Below, in pieces: positions 36,111 to 44,795 of a stretch of DNA of 64,000 bases. A program made the position numbers and the translations under genes. Source of the DNA: JABCPE02 sp963530615 (GTDB lineage Bacteria > Bacteroidota > Bacteroidia > Flavobacteriales > Weeksellaceae); assembly GCA_963530615.1 (NCBI GenBank), contig CAUSDX010000003.1:124001-188000 (forward strand). Reading direction: 5' to 3'. Within the stretch, counting starts at the first letter, position 1. Every line of letters starts with the position of its first letter. The notes under the pieces were generated by a model. That model worked only from the letters and a program-made list of their open reading frames with translations, searched no databases and was not told where the DNA came from.

Positions 36111-36152
36111 TTCTTAAAAATTTATAAAGAAGCTTTTCTAAAGCCTTTTGAA

Positions 36153-36160
36153 CAAAGTTA
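36153..36160 (-). promoter_or_regulatory. Candidate -7 element of nuoKLMN-nadE
   Basis: TAACTTTG on the minus strand fits TAnnTTTG and would start transcripts about 35 bases before the nuoK ATG. It lies immediately after the lpd terminator. No clear -33 TTG. Confidence 0.45.
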
Positions 36161-36191
36161 TAAAAAAATCCACTCATTACAGAATGGATTT
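36161..36191 (-). terminator. Terminator of lpd
   Basis: On the minus strand AAATCCA (36191-36185) pairs with TGGATTT (36172-36166), followed by a T run. It starts 10 bases after the lpd stop and separates lpd from nuoK. Confidence 0.75.
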
Positions 36192-36201
36192 ATCATTAAA
36201 A

Positions 36202-37587
36202 CTAAATGTGAATAACCTCTCCATAAGCAGCAGCTACCGCTTCCATCACCGCCTCTGATAATGTAGGATGCGGATGCACTGATTTTAGAATTTCATGACC
36301 AGTAGTTTCTAATTTTCTCGCAACCACTGCTTCAGAAATCATCTCCGTAACCCCAGTTCCTATCATATGACAGCCTAACCATTCCCCATACTTAGCATCA
36401 AAAATAACTTTTACAAAACCATCAGTATCTCCATTTGCTGTCGCTTTTCCACTTGCAGAAAATGGGAATTTTCCTACTTTTATTTCATATCCCTTTTCTA
36501 CTGCTTGTTTCTCCGTAAGTCCTACTGAAGCTATCTCTGGAATACAATAAGTACACCCTGGTATATTACCATAATCTATTCTCTCTACCTCTAATCCCCT
36601 AATTTTTTCTACACAAGTAATTCCTTCCGCTGAAGCTACATGAGCTAATGCTTGAGTAGGAATAATATCTCCTATCGCATAATATCCAGGCACAGAAGTT
36701 TGGTACCATTCATTCACTAAAACCCTACCTCTATCGGTTTGAATTCCCACTTCTTCTAAACCAATATTTTCTATATTAGCTGTAACTCCCACTGCAGAAA
36801 GTAAAATATCAGCTTGCAGCTCTACCTCTCCCTTTTCTGTTTTTACTTTAGCAACAACTCCCTCTCCTGAAGTATCTACGGATTCTACTGAAGCACTTGT
36901 CATTACCTTAACTTTAGCCTTTTTGAAAGCTCTCTCTAGATGTTTGGAAACTTCTTCATCTTCTACAGGAACAATATTTGGCATAAACTCTACAATCGTC
37001 ACCTGAGTTCCCATTGTTGCATAAAAATAAGCAAACTCAACACCTATCGCACCTGAACCCACTACTATCATAGATTTCGGTTGTTTAGGAAGTGTCAAAG
37101 CTTGTCTATATCCGATAACCTTCTTACCATCTTGTGGCAGATTTGGTAATTCTCTTGAACGGGCTCCTGTCGCTAAAATAATATGCTCCGCAGAATATTC
37201 CGCTACCTCTCCATCTTTTTCTACGGCAACTTTTTTTCCTGCTTTTACTTTTGCATTTCCAAAAATAACATCTATTTTATTTTTCTTCAACAGAAACTCT
37301 ACCCCTTTACTCATTTTCTCTGATACTCCTCTGCTTCTTTGTATCACATTAGAAAACTCGAAACCTGCCTCCACAGGATTTAAACCAAAATCCTCAGCAT
37401 GATTGATATACTTAAATACTTGTGCTGATTTCAGCAAAGCTTTTGTAGGGATACACCCCCAATTAAGACAAATCCCCCCTAAATTTTCTCTCTCTATAAT
37501 CGCTGTTTTAAAACCCAACTGAGCTGCTCTGATTGCCGTTACATAACCACCAGGCCCTGCTCCTATAACAATAATATCGTAATTCAT
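36202..37587 (-). CDS. lpdA: Dihydrolipoyl dehydrogenase
   Basis: FAD-dependent E3 component of pyruvate and 2-oxoglutarate dehydrogenase complexes, reoxidising dihydrolipoamide with NAD. The FAD-binding GAGPGGYVTAIRAAQLG is near residues 8-24, the redox disulfide in GGICLNWGCIPTK near 37-49, the NAD-binding GSGAIGVEFAYFY near 176-188, and the catalytic His in HPHPTLSEAV near the end. The 461-residue length is normal. No E1 or E2 gene is linked here. The 21-bp repeat array lies upstream of its start. Confidence 0.97.
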   Translation of the reverse strand: MNYDIIVIGAGPGGYVTAIRAAQLGFKTAIIERENLGGICLNWGCIPTKALLKSAQVFKYINHAEDFGLNPVEAGFEFSNVIQRSRGVSEKMSKGVEFLLKKNKIDVIFGNAKVKAGKKVAVEKDGEVAEYSAEHIILATGARSRELPNLPQDGKKVIGYRQALTLPKQPKSMIVVGSGAIGVEFAYFYATMGTQVTIVEFMPNIVPVEDEEVSKHLERAFKKAKVKVMTSASVESVDTSGEGVVAKVKTEKGEVELQADILLSAVGVTANIENIGLEEVGIQTDRGRVLVNEWYQTSVPGYYAIGDIIPTQALAHVASAEGITCVEKIRGLEVERIDYGNIPGCTYCIPEIASVGLTEKQAVEKGYEIKVGKFPFSASGKATANGDTDGFVKVIFDAKYGEWLGCHMIGTGVTEMISEAVVARKLETTGHEILKSVHPHPTLSEAVMEAVAAAYGEVIHI

Positions 37588-37640
37588 CTTATCAAAATTT
37601 TACTGCGAATTTAAGGTTTTATTTTGAGTATTCAAAATAT

Positions 37641-37745
37641 CAGCATTTTACTCATCCAAATAAACTTTTTACTCATCCGAAGGTGCGTTTTGCTCATATT
37701 GATGTGCTTTCTGGTGGTAAATATGAGCGTTTTGCTTATATTGAA
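37641..37745 (-). repeat. Degenerate 21-bp tandem repeat array upstream of lpd
   Basis: Five contiguous 21-base units on the plus strand begin at 37641, 37662, 37683, 37704 and 37725. The core is GCGTTTTGCTCATATTGA with variants such as CTTTTTACTCATCCGA; the fourth unit is the most diverged. A weaker sixth match, ACCCATCT, occurs at 37776, in phase with the array. On the minus strand the array lies between the stop of an unknown secreted protein (37815) and the lpd start. A 72-codon plus-strand ORF across it is rich in Leu and Ile and looks like a by-product of the repeat. Confidence 0.68.
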
Positions 37746-37814
37746 ATATTATTTAATAAAAAAGATGAGCAAAATACCCATCTTTATATTTCTTATACAG
37801 ATTTCTCAAATCCA

Positions 37815-38477
37815 CTATAATATATCATCAAATATTCGTTGAAAATTAATTCTAATTCTCCTATGAAATTCATCTAAAAATAATTTCTTCTGCTCTTCCC
37901 TATCAAGAAGAGTATTTGTTTCTTCATCAAATGCCTGTTTCCCTATTTTAAAGGCTTTTAAAGGAAAACTCATGCCATTTTTTCTACTTTCTAACGGATA
38001 TTTCACTACTTTACTTTTCACTGTATAGTAAATAGGAGATATCCTATTCGCATATTGAATATATTTTTTAGAATTTTTATGAGTTAAAATTGCATAACTA
38101 TACATTCCGTGCATTCCTTTTAAAGGGTCTAAACTATGGTAGTAATTTCCTTCCAATAAAATAATAATAGCATCCAAATTCTTTTCTTTACAATATTCAT
38201 ATAATTTTTTTTCTATTCGTTTTGTTGTATTTGGTTTCAAAAAAATTTCAAAATCAAAATCATTATATTCCGAATATTTAATATTTCGTTCTATAAACAA
38301 AGAATCTATAAAAGGAGAGAGATCATAATCTAAATCTTCAACTTTTTCAGGATGATAATTCCACATTCCTTTTAAATGAATATGTTTTAAATTTGGATCA
38401 AAATTCCTTACCACTCCAATATTTTGCGGAAATACAAAATAAAACTGAAAAACTAAAATCAAAAAAAACTTTCTCAT
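37815..38477 (-). CDS. Hypothetical exported protein
   Basis: A 220-residue protein with a short hydrophobic signal (FFLILVFQFYFVFPQ) and no lipobox; I do not recognise the family. The mature part is rich in Tyr, Lys and Asn, contains a likely strand-helix-strand core (KKLYEYCKEKNLDAIIILLEG) and has one Cys. It stands between gapA and lpd, all on the minus strand, with a terminator separating it from gapA. Nothing in the context suggests a role. Confidence 0.7.
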   Translation of the reverse strand: MRKFFLILVFQFYFVFPQNIGVVRNFDPNLKHIHLKGMWNYHPEKVEDLDYDLSPFIDSLFIERNIKYSEYNDFDFEIFLKPNTTKRIEKKLYEYCKEKNLDAIIILLEGNYYHSLDPLKGMHGMYSYAILTHKNSKKYIQYANRISPIYYTVKSKVVKYPLESRKNGMSFPLKAFKIGKQAFDEETNTLLDREEQKKLFLDEFHRRIRINFQRIFDDIL

Positions 38478-38503
38478 AGTGTATATTTTTTTATTACCAA
38501 AAC

Positions 38504-38529
38504 AAAACTACTCTTAAAAAAGAGTAGTT
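38504..38529 (-). terminator. Terminator of gapA
   Basis: AAACTACTCTT and AAGAGTAGTTT form an 11-base-pair stem with a short A/T loop, followed on the minus strand by TTG and a T-rich stretch. It begins about 20 bases after the gapA stop. Positions may be off by one because of nearby A runs. Confidence 0.78.
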
Positions 38530-38549
38530 TATAAATTTAATTCTAATGT

Positions 38550-39554
38550 CTATATACTTGCAGAATGCGTTAATAAATCCGTTAATTTATTAGAATATCC
38601 TGTTTCGTTATCATACCAAGATACCAATTTCACAAAGTTCGGAGAAAGCATAATTCCCGCTCCTTTATCAAAGATAGAAGTTCTCTTATCTCCCACAAAA
38701 TCTTGTGAAACCACAGGATCTTCTGTGTATCCTAAAATACCTTTTAACTCTCCCTCTGATGCAGATTTTATTGCCGCAGCGATTTCATCATAAGAAGTTT
38801 CTTTTTCTAATCTTACCGTAAGATCTACTACAGAAACATCTGCTGTAGGCACACGAAATGCCATACCAGTCAATTTACCATTAAGAGAAGGTATTACCTT
38901 TCCTACAGCTTTAGCAGCTCCTGTAGAAGAAGGAATAATATTCAATAATGCTGAACGCCCACCTCTCCAATCTTTTACAGAAGGACCATCTACCGTTCTT
39001 TGAGTTGCCGTCGTAGCATGAACTGTCGTCATCAAACCTTCCACGATACCGAAATTATCATGAACGACCTTTGCCAAAGGAGCTAAGCAGTTTGTAGTAC
39101 AAGATGCATTAGAAAAAATCGCTTGGTCAGCCTTTAATTCTTTATGATTTACTCCCATTACAAACATCGGTGTATCATCTTTTGAAGGGGCAGAAAGTAC
39201 TACCTTTTTCGCACCAGCATTCAGGTGAGCCGATGCCGTATCTTTTGATAAAAACAGACCTGTAGATTCTACAATGTATTCAGCACCTACTTCATTCCAT
39301 TTCAAATTATTAGGGTCTCTTTCTGCTGTAATTCTAATTCTTTTTCCATTTACTACCAAATCATTTCCTTCCACGAAAACCTCTCCTGGGAATTTCCCAT
39401 GCACAGAATCATATTTTAGCATATACGCCATATATTCAGCATTTACAAGGTCATTGATACCAACTATCTCAATATTATTCCTTTCAACCATCGCGTTGAA
39501 AACTAAACTCCCAATTCTTCCGAATCCGTTGATTCCTACTTTGATTTTTGACAT
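38550..39554 (-). CDS. gapA: Glyceraldehyde-3-phosphate dehydrogenase, type I
   Basis: Glycolytic enzyme forming 1,3-bisphosphoglycerate with NAD. The N-terminal Rossmann motif INGFGRIGSLVF is at residues 8-19, the catalytic Cys in SNASCTTNCLAPLAK near 150, and the conserved SWYDNETGYSNKL near the C-terminus. Length 334 is typical. The Asp in GINDLVN after strand 2 supports NAD preference. Single-gene unit. Confidence 0.97.
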   Translation of the reverse strand: MSKIKVGINGFGRIGSLVFNAMVERNNIEIVGINDLVNAEYMAYMLKYDSVHGKFPGEVFVEGNDLVVNGKRIRITAERDPNNLKWNEVGAEYIVESTGLFLSKDTASAHLNAGAKKVVLSAPSKDDTPMFVMGVNHKELKADQAIFSNASCTTNCLAPLAKVVHDNFGIVEGLMTTVHATTATQRTVDGPSVKDWRGGRSALLNIIPSSTGAAKAVGKVIPSLNGKLTGMAFRVPTADVSVVDLTVRLEKETSYDEIAAAIKSASEGELKGILGYTEDPVVSQDFVGDKRTSIFDKGAGIMLSPNFVKLVSWYDNETGYSNKLTDLLTHSASI

Positions 39555-39595
39555 AATGTTAATAAATTAAAAGTTCTTATAAATTATTATTCCGA

Positions 39596-39603
39596 CAAAT
39601 TTA
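39596..39603 (-). promoter_or_regulatory. Candidate -7 element of gapA
   Basis: TAAATTTG on the minus strand fits TAnnTTTG, 41 bases before the gapA ATG. It is divergent from the panC element nearby. No -33 TTG at standard spacing. Confidence 0.4.
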
Positions 39604-39650
39604 CAAAATAAATTGATACTTTTAAGGAAAAAAATCAATGAAATTTTGCT

Positions 39651-39658
39651 TACTTTTG
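39651..39658 (+). promoter_or_regulatory. Candidate -7 element of panC
   Basis: TACTTTTG, a TAnnTTTG match, ends 24 bases before the panC ATG. No -33 TTG at the usual spacing. Confidence 0.45.
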
Positions 39659-39682
39659 CCTTGAAATTAATCCAATTTAATT

Positions 39683-40528
39683 ATGGTAAAAATCTTAAAA
39701 AATAGACAAGAACTCTCTGACTATATCTTAAAAATTAAAGAAAATGGGCAAAAAATAGGTTTCGCCCCTACGATGGGAGCCTTACATGAAGGACATCTTT
39801 CTCTTTATGAAAAAGCCAGAAAAGAAAATGATATTATAATTTCTTCCATCTTTGTAAATCCTACCCAGTTTAATAACCCCGAAGATTTAAAAAAATATCC
39901 AAGAACAATAGAAAAAGATATTGAACTTCTACAGCAAACACAAAATGTAGATGCGGTATACATACCACAAATTGAGGATATTTACTCAAATGGTCTTGAA
40001 CGGAAAAATTACAATTTTGAAGGTTTAGAAAATGAAATGGAGGGGAAATTCCGCCCAGGACACTTTGATGGAGTAGGTACCGTTGTAGAAGAACTTTTCC
40101 GACAAGTTCAACCTAATAATGCTTATTTTGGAGAAAAAGATTTTCAACAGCTTATGATTATCAAAAAATTAGTTGAAAAATTATCTCTACCTATCAATAT
40201 CATTGGAATGCCGATTTATAGAGAAAAAAATGGCTTGGCAATGAGTTCTCGCAATATGAGGCTAACCACTGAACAAAGAGAAACCGCAAAAATTATCTTT
40301 GAAACATTAGTTAAAGTTAAAGACCTATTTCATCAGCAAACACTTGATGAAATTCACCAATTTGTGGAAAATACATTCAATAATTCTGACTTTGAGTTAG
40401 AATATTTCATCATTGCCAATGAAAAAACTTTACGAGAAATTTCTGAAATAAAAAGTGGCGAAACTTACAGAGCCTTCATCGTAGTGGTGATTGATGGAGT
40501 AAGATTGATTGATAATATTCAACTATAA
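39683..40528 (+). CDS. panC: Pantothenate synthetase
   Basis: Condenses pantoate with beta-alanine using ATP, the last step of vitamin B5 synthesis. The HIGH-like motif is in APTMGALHEGHLSL near residues 28-41, with IFVNPTQFNN near 58-67, RPGHFDGVGTVV near 122-133 and the KMSKS-like SSRN near 187-190. Length 281 is normal. panD and panB are not adjacent. Single-gene unit with its own terminator. Confidence 0.97.
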   Translation: MVKILKNRQELSDYILKIKENGQKIGFAPTMGALHEGHLSLYEKARKENDIIISSIFVNPTQFNNPEDLKKYPRTIEKDIELLQQTQNVDAVYIPQIEDIYSNGLERKNYNFEGLENEMEGKFRPGHFDGVGTVVEELFRQVQPNNAYFGEKDFQQLMIIKKLVEKLSLPINIIGMPIYREKNGLAMSSRNMRLTTEQRETAKIIFETLVKVKDLFHQQTLDEIHQFVENTFNNSDFELEYFIIANEKTLREISEIKSGETYRAFIVVVIDGVRLIDNIQL

Positions 40529-40536
40529 AAACAAAG

Positions 40537-40567
40537 AAGTCGGCGAAAAAACTCACCGACTTTTTTT
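40537..40567. terminator. Terminator between panC and the FAD oxidoreductase gene
   Basis: AAGTCGG (40537-40543) pairs with CCGACTT (40556-40562), followed by a T run. It lies between convergent genes; the second ends at 40566, so the T run touches its stop codon. Confidence 0.82.
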
Positions 40568-41600
40568 ATTCAAATCTTTTAAGATTTACCTCTGGCATCA
40601 ATTCTTTTTTGCTTTCTATAAAATCAAACAATTCTTTGGAAAAATAACACCCATTCAGAATCCCTCTTGCACCTAATCCGTTGAATACATATAAGTTATC
40701 ATATTCTTTATGTCTTCCCAAAATCGGTCTTCTATCAATCACTGTTGGACGGAAACCTATGTTAACCGCTTCCACTGAAAACTCTTCAGGATAAAATTGT
40801 GATAATCCATTTATCAACTGCTTCTTAGCTTCTTCGTCTATTTTCTCATCTGTTCGCTCTCTGTCGTAAGTTCCTCCGTAATAATAGTTACCATCTTCCA
40901 ATGGGAAAATAAAATGCTTCTTTTTTATAGTAAATTCCACATCTAATGGCTTAGAAAGATGAACCACCATATGATGACCTTTGTTAATATTTACAGGAAT
41001 ATCTTTGAAATAAGGATTTTGTTTAACCCCCATACCTTCCGCAAATATAACATGCTTAAACTCTATATCCTTATACTGATTCTTTTCTACATCTAATACA
41101 TCATAATCAAATCTTTCCTTGATTAAATATTCATTTTTGTATAAATAAGCTAATATATCTTCAAAGAAAGACTGTACATTCAATCTCGCGGAATGATTTA
41201 CTCGCCCCGAACTATAAGGATTTTTAACAATATGCAAATCTTCAAATACAGGATGTAAAAAATCTTTTAGCCCTTCATCTTTCATTTTCTTTTTCCACAG
41301 TTCCCTTTCTCCTTCATCATGAAAAATTCTTTGAATCGGATGTTTAATTAAATAATCTTTTCCTGTATATTGCTTGATTTCAGCCAAAGTTTGATTCAAA
41401 AATGTAATTTGCTCTTTTGCCAACCAAAAAGAAGTAAATCTTTTCAATACCACAGGATTAATCATCCCTGCAGAAATCTGCGAAGCACTCTTTTTTCCCT
41501 CTGAAAAAATTATAAAACTCTTATTTTCTTTTAATAACTGATGTGCAAAAAATAGAGCGGCATAACCATCTCCTACAACTATATAATCTACCTTTTTCAT
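40566..41600 (-). CDS. FAD-dependent oxidoreductase (DAO family)
   Basis: Protein of 344 residues with the dinucleotide-binding VVGDGYAALFFAHQL at residues 8-22 and the DAO-type C-terminus (IGFRPTVIDRRPILGRH, then VFNGLGARGILNG). The segment ISAGMINPVVLKRF resembles the flavin-proximal region of the MnmC/glycine-oxidase group. The substrate is unknown. It follows gldN but is separated from it by a terminator and appears to have its own promoter. Confidence 0.85.
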   Translation of the reverse strand: MKKVDYIVVGDGYAALFFAHQLLKENKSFIIFSEGKKSASQISAGMINPVVLKRFTSFWLAKEQITFLNQTLAEIKQYTGKDYLIKHPIQRIFHDEGERELWKKKMKDEGLKDFLHPVFEDLHIVKNPYSSGRVNHSARLNVQSFFEDILAYLYKNEYLIKERFDYDVLDVEKNQYKDIEFKHVIFAEGMGVKQNPYFKDIPVNINKGHHMVVHLSKPLDVEFTIKKKHFIFPLEDGNYYYGGTYDRERTDEKIDEEAKKQLINGLSQFYPEEFSVEAVNIGFRPTVIDRRPILGRHKEYDNLYVFNGLGARGILNGCYFSKELFDFIESKKELMPEVNLKRFE

Positions 41601-41604
41601 ACTG

Positions 41605-41612
41605 CAAAATTA
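41605..41612 (-). promoter_or_regulatory. Candidate -7 element of the FAD oxidoreductase gene
   Basis: TAATTTTGCA on the minus strand fits TAnnTTTG and ends 4 bases before the ATG at 41600, which would give an almost leaderless transcript. The nearest TTTTG upstream is only 15 bases away. Confidence 0.4.
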
Positions 41613-41614
41613 TG

Positions 41615-41646
41615 AAAAAAACCTAAGCAAAATACTTAGGTTTTTG
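41615..41646 (-). terminator. Terminator of the gld operon
   Basis: ACCTAAG (41621-41627) and CTTAGGT (41635-41641) form a stem flanked by A and T runs. On the minus strand it follows gldN by about 20 bases and ends in TTTTTT. Confidence 0.82.
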
Positions 41647-41661
41647 TTAAAATTATAAAAT

Positions 41662-42603
41662 TTAATAATTCCACATATCATTCTCCATTTCCAAAATCTG
41701 CTCTTTGATTCTTTCACTTTCTTCAAGTTGAGCATCAGCGTCATTTGGAATGTAATCTTGGATAACACCTGTCCCATAGCCATTCTCTGACTTATAAATA
41801 ACAGAAGAAAATCTCCTAGCATTCAGAACATCATCAAAAGATATATCAGAAGAAAGATTTTTACTATTGAAAACAATAGAATTTGCTAATAGTTCCCTAG
41901 CACTTGGATAGAAAATCCAAAATAAATCTATCAACTCATCATTCTCAGAAAGTGACTCTCCATTAGGCCCTCTTAATGCCATTGATGCAGGGTCTTTTCC
42001 CATCGCAGCAATACCTAATAGCCTATACTTCATCTGTCCATCTCTTCTATCGATATACCACATTCCTTTAATTTTAAGCATCTTCACATTCTCTGTTTTA
42101 GTTTCATAAACATCAATGTATTGTTGCTTTTCTTCTTCGGATACTTGCTCTCCCGCATTTATCCTTTCAATATAAGCATCGCTCAGCACTGTATATCTTG
42201 TTCTTCTCTGGATTTCCTCTAAATTTAATCTGCGAGTAAATAACTCATCTTCATATACTTCCTTGATAGAACCATCATTCACACCATCTAAAAGTATTTG
42301 ATACAAAGATTTACTTGATGACACAATTCCATCTGAATTATAGTAGAAAGGTTGATTGATTTTTTCATTCAAATCAATAATTTCCCAAACAACTTTACTT
42401 CTCAAAATATCTTTATCCTCTATATACCCATATTTCAAAGGTTCCACTTTAATAGATACAAGAGAATCACCTTTTCTTTCTTGACGCTCCTCTCTTAACT
42501 GTCTCAATTCTTCTGGAGATGTAGCATTGAGAATGGATTGAGAAAATGCAAACCCTGAGATTAGCATTAATAAACCACCTATTATTTGTTTATTTTTCAT
42601 CAT
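41662..42603 (-). CDS. gldN: Gliding motility / type IX secretion protein GldN
   Basis: Periplasmic partner of GldK in the ring-shaped complex at the outer membrane of the type IX secretion system. 313 residues with a signal peptide (IIGGLLMLISGFAFSQS). The GldN/PorN domain is recognisable by the VVWEIIDLNEKINQPFYYNSDG region near 69-90 and the IKGMWYIDRRDGQMKYRLLGIAAMGKDP region near 178-205. Last gene of the gldKLMN group, 14 bases after gldM. Confidence 0.93.
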   Translation of the reverse strand: MMKNKQIIGGLLMLISGFAFSQSILNATSPEELRQLREERQERKGDSLVSIKVEPLKYGYIEDKDILRSKVVWEIIDLNEKINQPFYYNSDGIVSSSKSLYQILLDGVNDGSIKEVYEDELFTRRLNLEEIQRRTRYTVLSDAYIERINAGEQVSEEEKQQYIDVYETKTENVKMLKIKGMWYIDRRDGQMKYRLLGIAAMGKDPASMALRGPNGESLSENDELIDLFWIFYPSARELLANSIVFNSKNLSSDISFDDVLNARRFSSVIYKSENGYGTGVIQDYIPNDADAQLEESERIKEQILEMENDMWNY

Positions 42604-42617
42604 TTTTGATCTAAAAA

Positions 42618-44168
42618 TTACTGAACATTTATAACGATTGGACTAATATTTTTAAGCATCTGCCCTCCTAATCCTGTTGCTGTAGCCTGAATACCAAAAA
42701 CATAGCAAATATCTCCTGCTCTTAAATTTTTGGTCAAAGCCTCTACAGATTTCATAGAATTTCCACTTACATAAGTAGCGGCTTTCCCTGGCACTTTGAA
42801 GCTAAATCCTGTTACTTGGAAGGAAACTGGAAAATCAAAATCAGGAATCGCACAAGATACCACTTGATTAGCAATAGAAGATGCTGGCATAGAAACTACA
42901 TTTTGGTTTCTAATTTGTCCTTGTGGTGCTGGAACACTCTTCACACGGAAAGGGAAAGTTTCAGAAACTGCTTTACCATTAGGTTGTTTCCCTGAAATAG
43001 TAATATTCACAATATTTCCTGCTCCAGGTCTTACAATCCATTTTCCTTTTCCACCAGAAATACTAGCACCTGAAGCTGTAAGAGTTACAGTGGAATTATC
43101 CACTCCCAACATAGATGCCGAAATAGGATTCTCTACCCCTCTATATAACACATTCATTTTATCTGCAGAAACCAAAGCTCCACTCTGTAATTTTACCTCT
43201 TGAGTTCCCGCTATCACTGTATAATTATGCTTAAACGGTAACGCTACCATTTCCCCTTTGGCATTTTTATAAGACACTGTTCCGCTAAAAGTATGTTCCC
43301 CTACTCCACTTCCTGACAATGATTTCACCCCCATTCCATTAGATACCCTATCTACTCCCGTGAAAGAAATATTGGGGTCATTAGAATAAGTTCCTATAAA
43401 CACCTTTGCTTCTACTGGTTGTCCCTGCACTACTACTGTAGGTCCCGCAACAAATGCTTCATATGCATTAAACTGAATATCTGCATCTACTTGTTCCCTC
43501 AACATTAACGCTAAAGCATCAGATTGTAAATTTCTCACCTCTGATTGTACTACTTCAAGATTAGATAATGCAGCAACTAACGGTTGATTATAAAAACTAT
43601 AAACCAACCAATCTTTTCCATTTTTCTTATCAGTTATAAGTCTAACATTTGCCCTATCTACCACAGATTTCAAATCTTGATTTTTTCCGAAAGTTTTATT
43701 GATAAAACTTCTCAAATTTTCTATCTTTACTTTCAAATCTTGAGCTATTTTAGAAGGACTATCCTCATCTCCTGATTCAAAAAACTTTTTGGTAGAAGCT
43801 TCCGTATTATTTAATGCAGAAAAATTTTTATCTATATTTTTTTCAAATTCATATCCTGCATCTTTCTTCAAATCACTTTTAATACCATCAATAAATGAAA
43901 CTAAATCATTTATTTTTCCCTTTAATTCCAAATAATTCTGATAGTACACAGCAGATGCTTCGTTATTTTCAGCTTTAGCCTTTAAAGTTTCTTCAAAAAT
44001 CTTATCATTTTTTTGTTCCGTCAGCCTTCTTGATTCTTCCAATGAGGCATTAGTATCAAAATAAGACCTAATAATTTCTTGATCTATCTGCATTGCTAAC
44101 ATAGAAATAAACACCAGATACATCAAGTTAATCATCTTCTGACGAGGTGATAATTTCTCTTTTGCCAT
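42618..44168 (-). CDS. gldM: Gliding motility / type IX secretion protein GldM
   Basis: Inner-membrane-anchored periplasmic shaft of the type IX motor, 516 residues. One membrane helix near the N-terminus (MINLMYLVFISMLAMQI) is followed by a helical bundle to about 225 and then a string of beta domains, as in known GldM/PorM. With GldL it converts proton motive force into motion. It lies between gldL and gldN in canonical order. Confidence 0.94.
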   Translation of the reverse strand: MAKEKLSPRQKMINLMYLVFISMLAMQIDQEIIRSYFDTNASLEESRRLTEQKNDKIFEETLKAKAENNEASAVYYQNYLELKGKINDLVSFIDGIKSDLKKDAGYEFEKNIDKNFSALNNTEASTKKFFESGDEDSPSKIAQDLKVKIENLRSFINKTFGKNQDLKSVVDRANVRLITDKKNGKDWLVYSFYNQPLVAALSNLEVVQSEVRNLQSDALALMLREQVDADIQFNAYEAFVAGPTVVVQGQPVEAKVFIGTYSNDPNISFTGVDRVSNGMGVKSLSGSGVGEHTFSGTVSYKNAKGEMVALPFKHNYTVIAGTQEVKLQSGALVSADKMNVLYRGVENPISASMLGVDNSTVTLTASGASISGGKGKWIVRPGAGNIVNITISGKQPNGKAVSETFPFRVKSVPAPQGQIRNQNVVSMPASSIANQVVSCAIPDFDFPVSFQVTGFSFKVPGKAATYVSGNSMKSVEALTKNLRAGDICYVFGIQATATGLGGQMLKNISPIVINVQ

Positions 44169-44222
44169 TTCTTTAATTCTTTTTAATTAATTGTTATCTA
44201 AAAAATAAACGCTAAGAGAAAT

Positions 44223-44762
44223 TTAAGACTTCATAGCATTAAGCATATTGCCATAAACTTTATTCAAGTTATTTAGGTTATCAGTAAGATTTTTCAATTC
44301 TTGATTAAATTTCTCAGATTGCTCCGCAGATTGATTCATTTGCTCCACAGAAGTAGATAGTCTATCTATTCCCGCTTGTAATTTTTCAAATACAGCTGCA
44401 TCTAACTTTGCTTCTTCTAACATTTTATCTAATTTTTCAGATAAAGCTCCCTCTGCTCCCGATGTATTAGAAACAACTTGATGGGAAACTTTTTCTCCCA
44501 CTTTTTTTGATTTTGGTTCTGCATTCGGATCCAAAAGCTCTGGATAAACATTTTCCCATGAATATTTATTTTCATCAGCAGGAGGGTTAAATGCAAACAA
44601 CACAAAAATCAATGCTTCTACCGCTAAACCAAATCCTAAAATGAAATTACCACTCACTCCAGGGATTGATATATGAGTAATTTTAACCAATGCTCCTAAA
44701 ACCACTATTGCTGCACCTATTGAATACACAAAATTTAATATTCCTTCTTTTGTTTTGAACAT
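44223..44762 (-). CDS. gldL: Gliding motility / type IX secretion protein GldL
   Basis: Inner-membrane motor subunit that pairs with GldM. Two membrane helices occupy about 8-30 and 38-58 (FILGFGLAVEALIFVLFAF carries the conserved membrane Glu), followed by a cytoplasmic coiled-coil tail rich in Leu, Asn and Gln. At 179 residues it is a little shorter than many GldL because of a shorter tail. Confidence 0.93.
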   Translation of the reverse strand: MFKTKEGILNFVYSIGAAIVVLGALVKITHISIPGVSGNFILGFGLAVEALIFVLFAFNPPADENKYSWENVYPELLDPNAEPKSKKVGEKVSHQVVSNTSGAEGALSEKLDKMLEEAKLDAAVFEKLQAGIDRLSTSVEQMNQSAEQSEKFNQELKNLTDNLNNLNKVYGNMLNAMKS

Positions 44763-44795
44763 AACTTTTATTTTTTTATTTAATATTGATTGATT

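Noticed and set aside
37624..37842. 72-codon plus-strand ORF rich in Leu and Ile
   Set aside because: It is produced by the 21-bp repeat (a multiple of three keeps the frame open), overlaps the 3' end of a minus-strand gene and resembles no protein.
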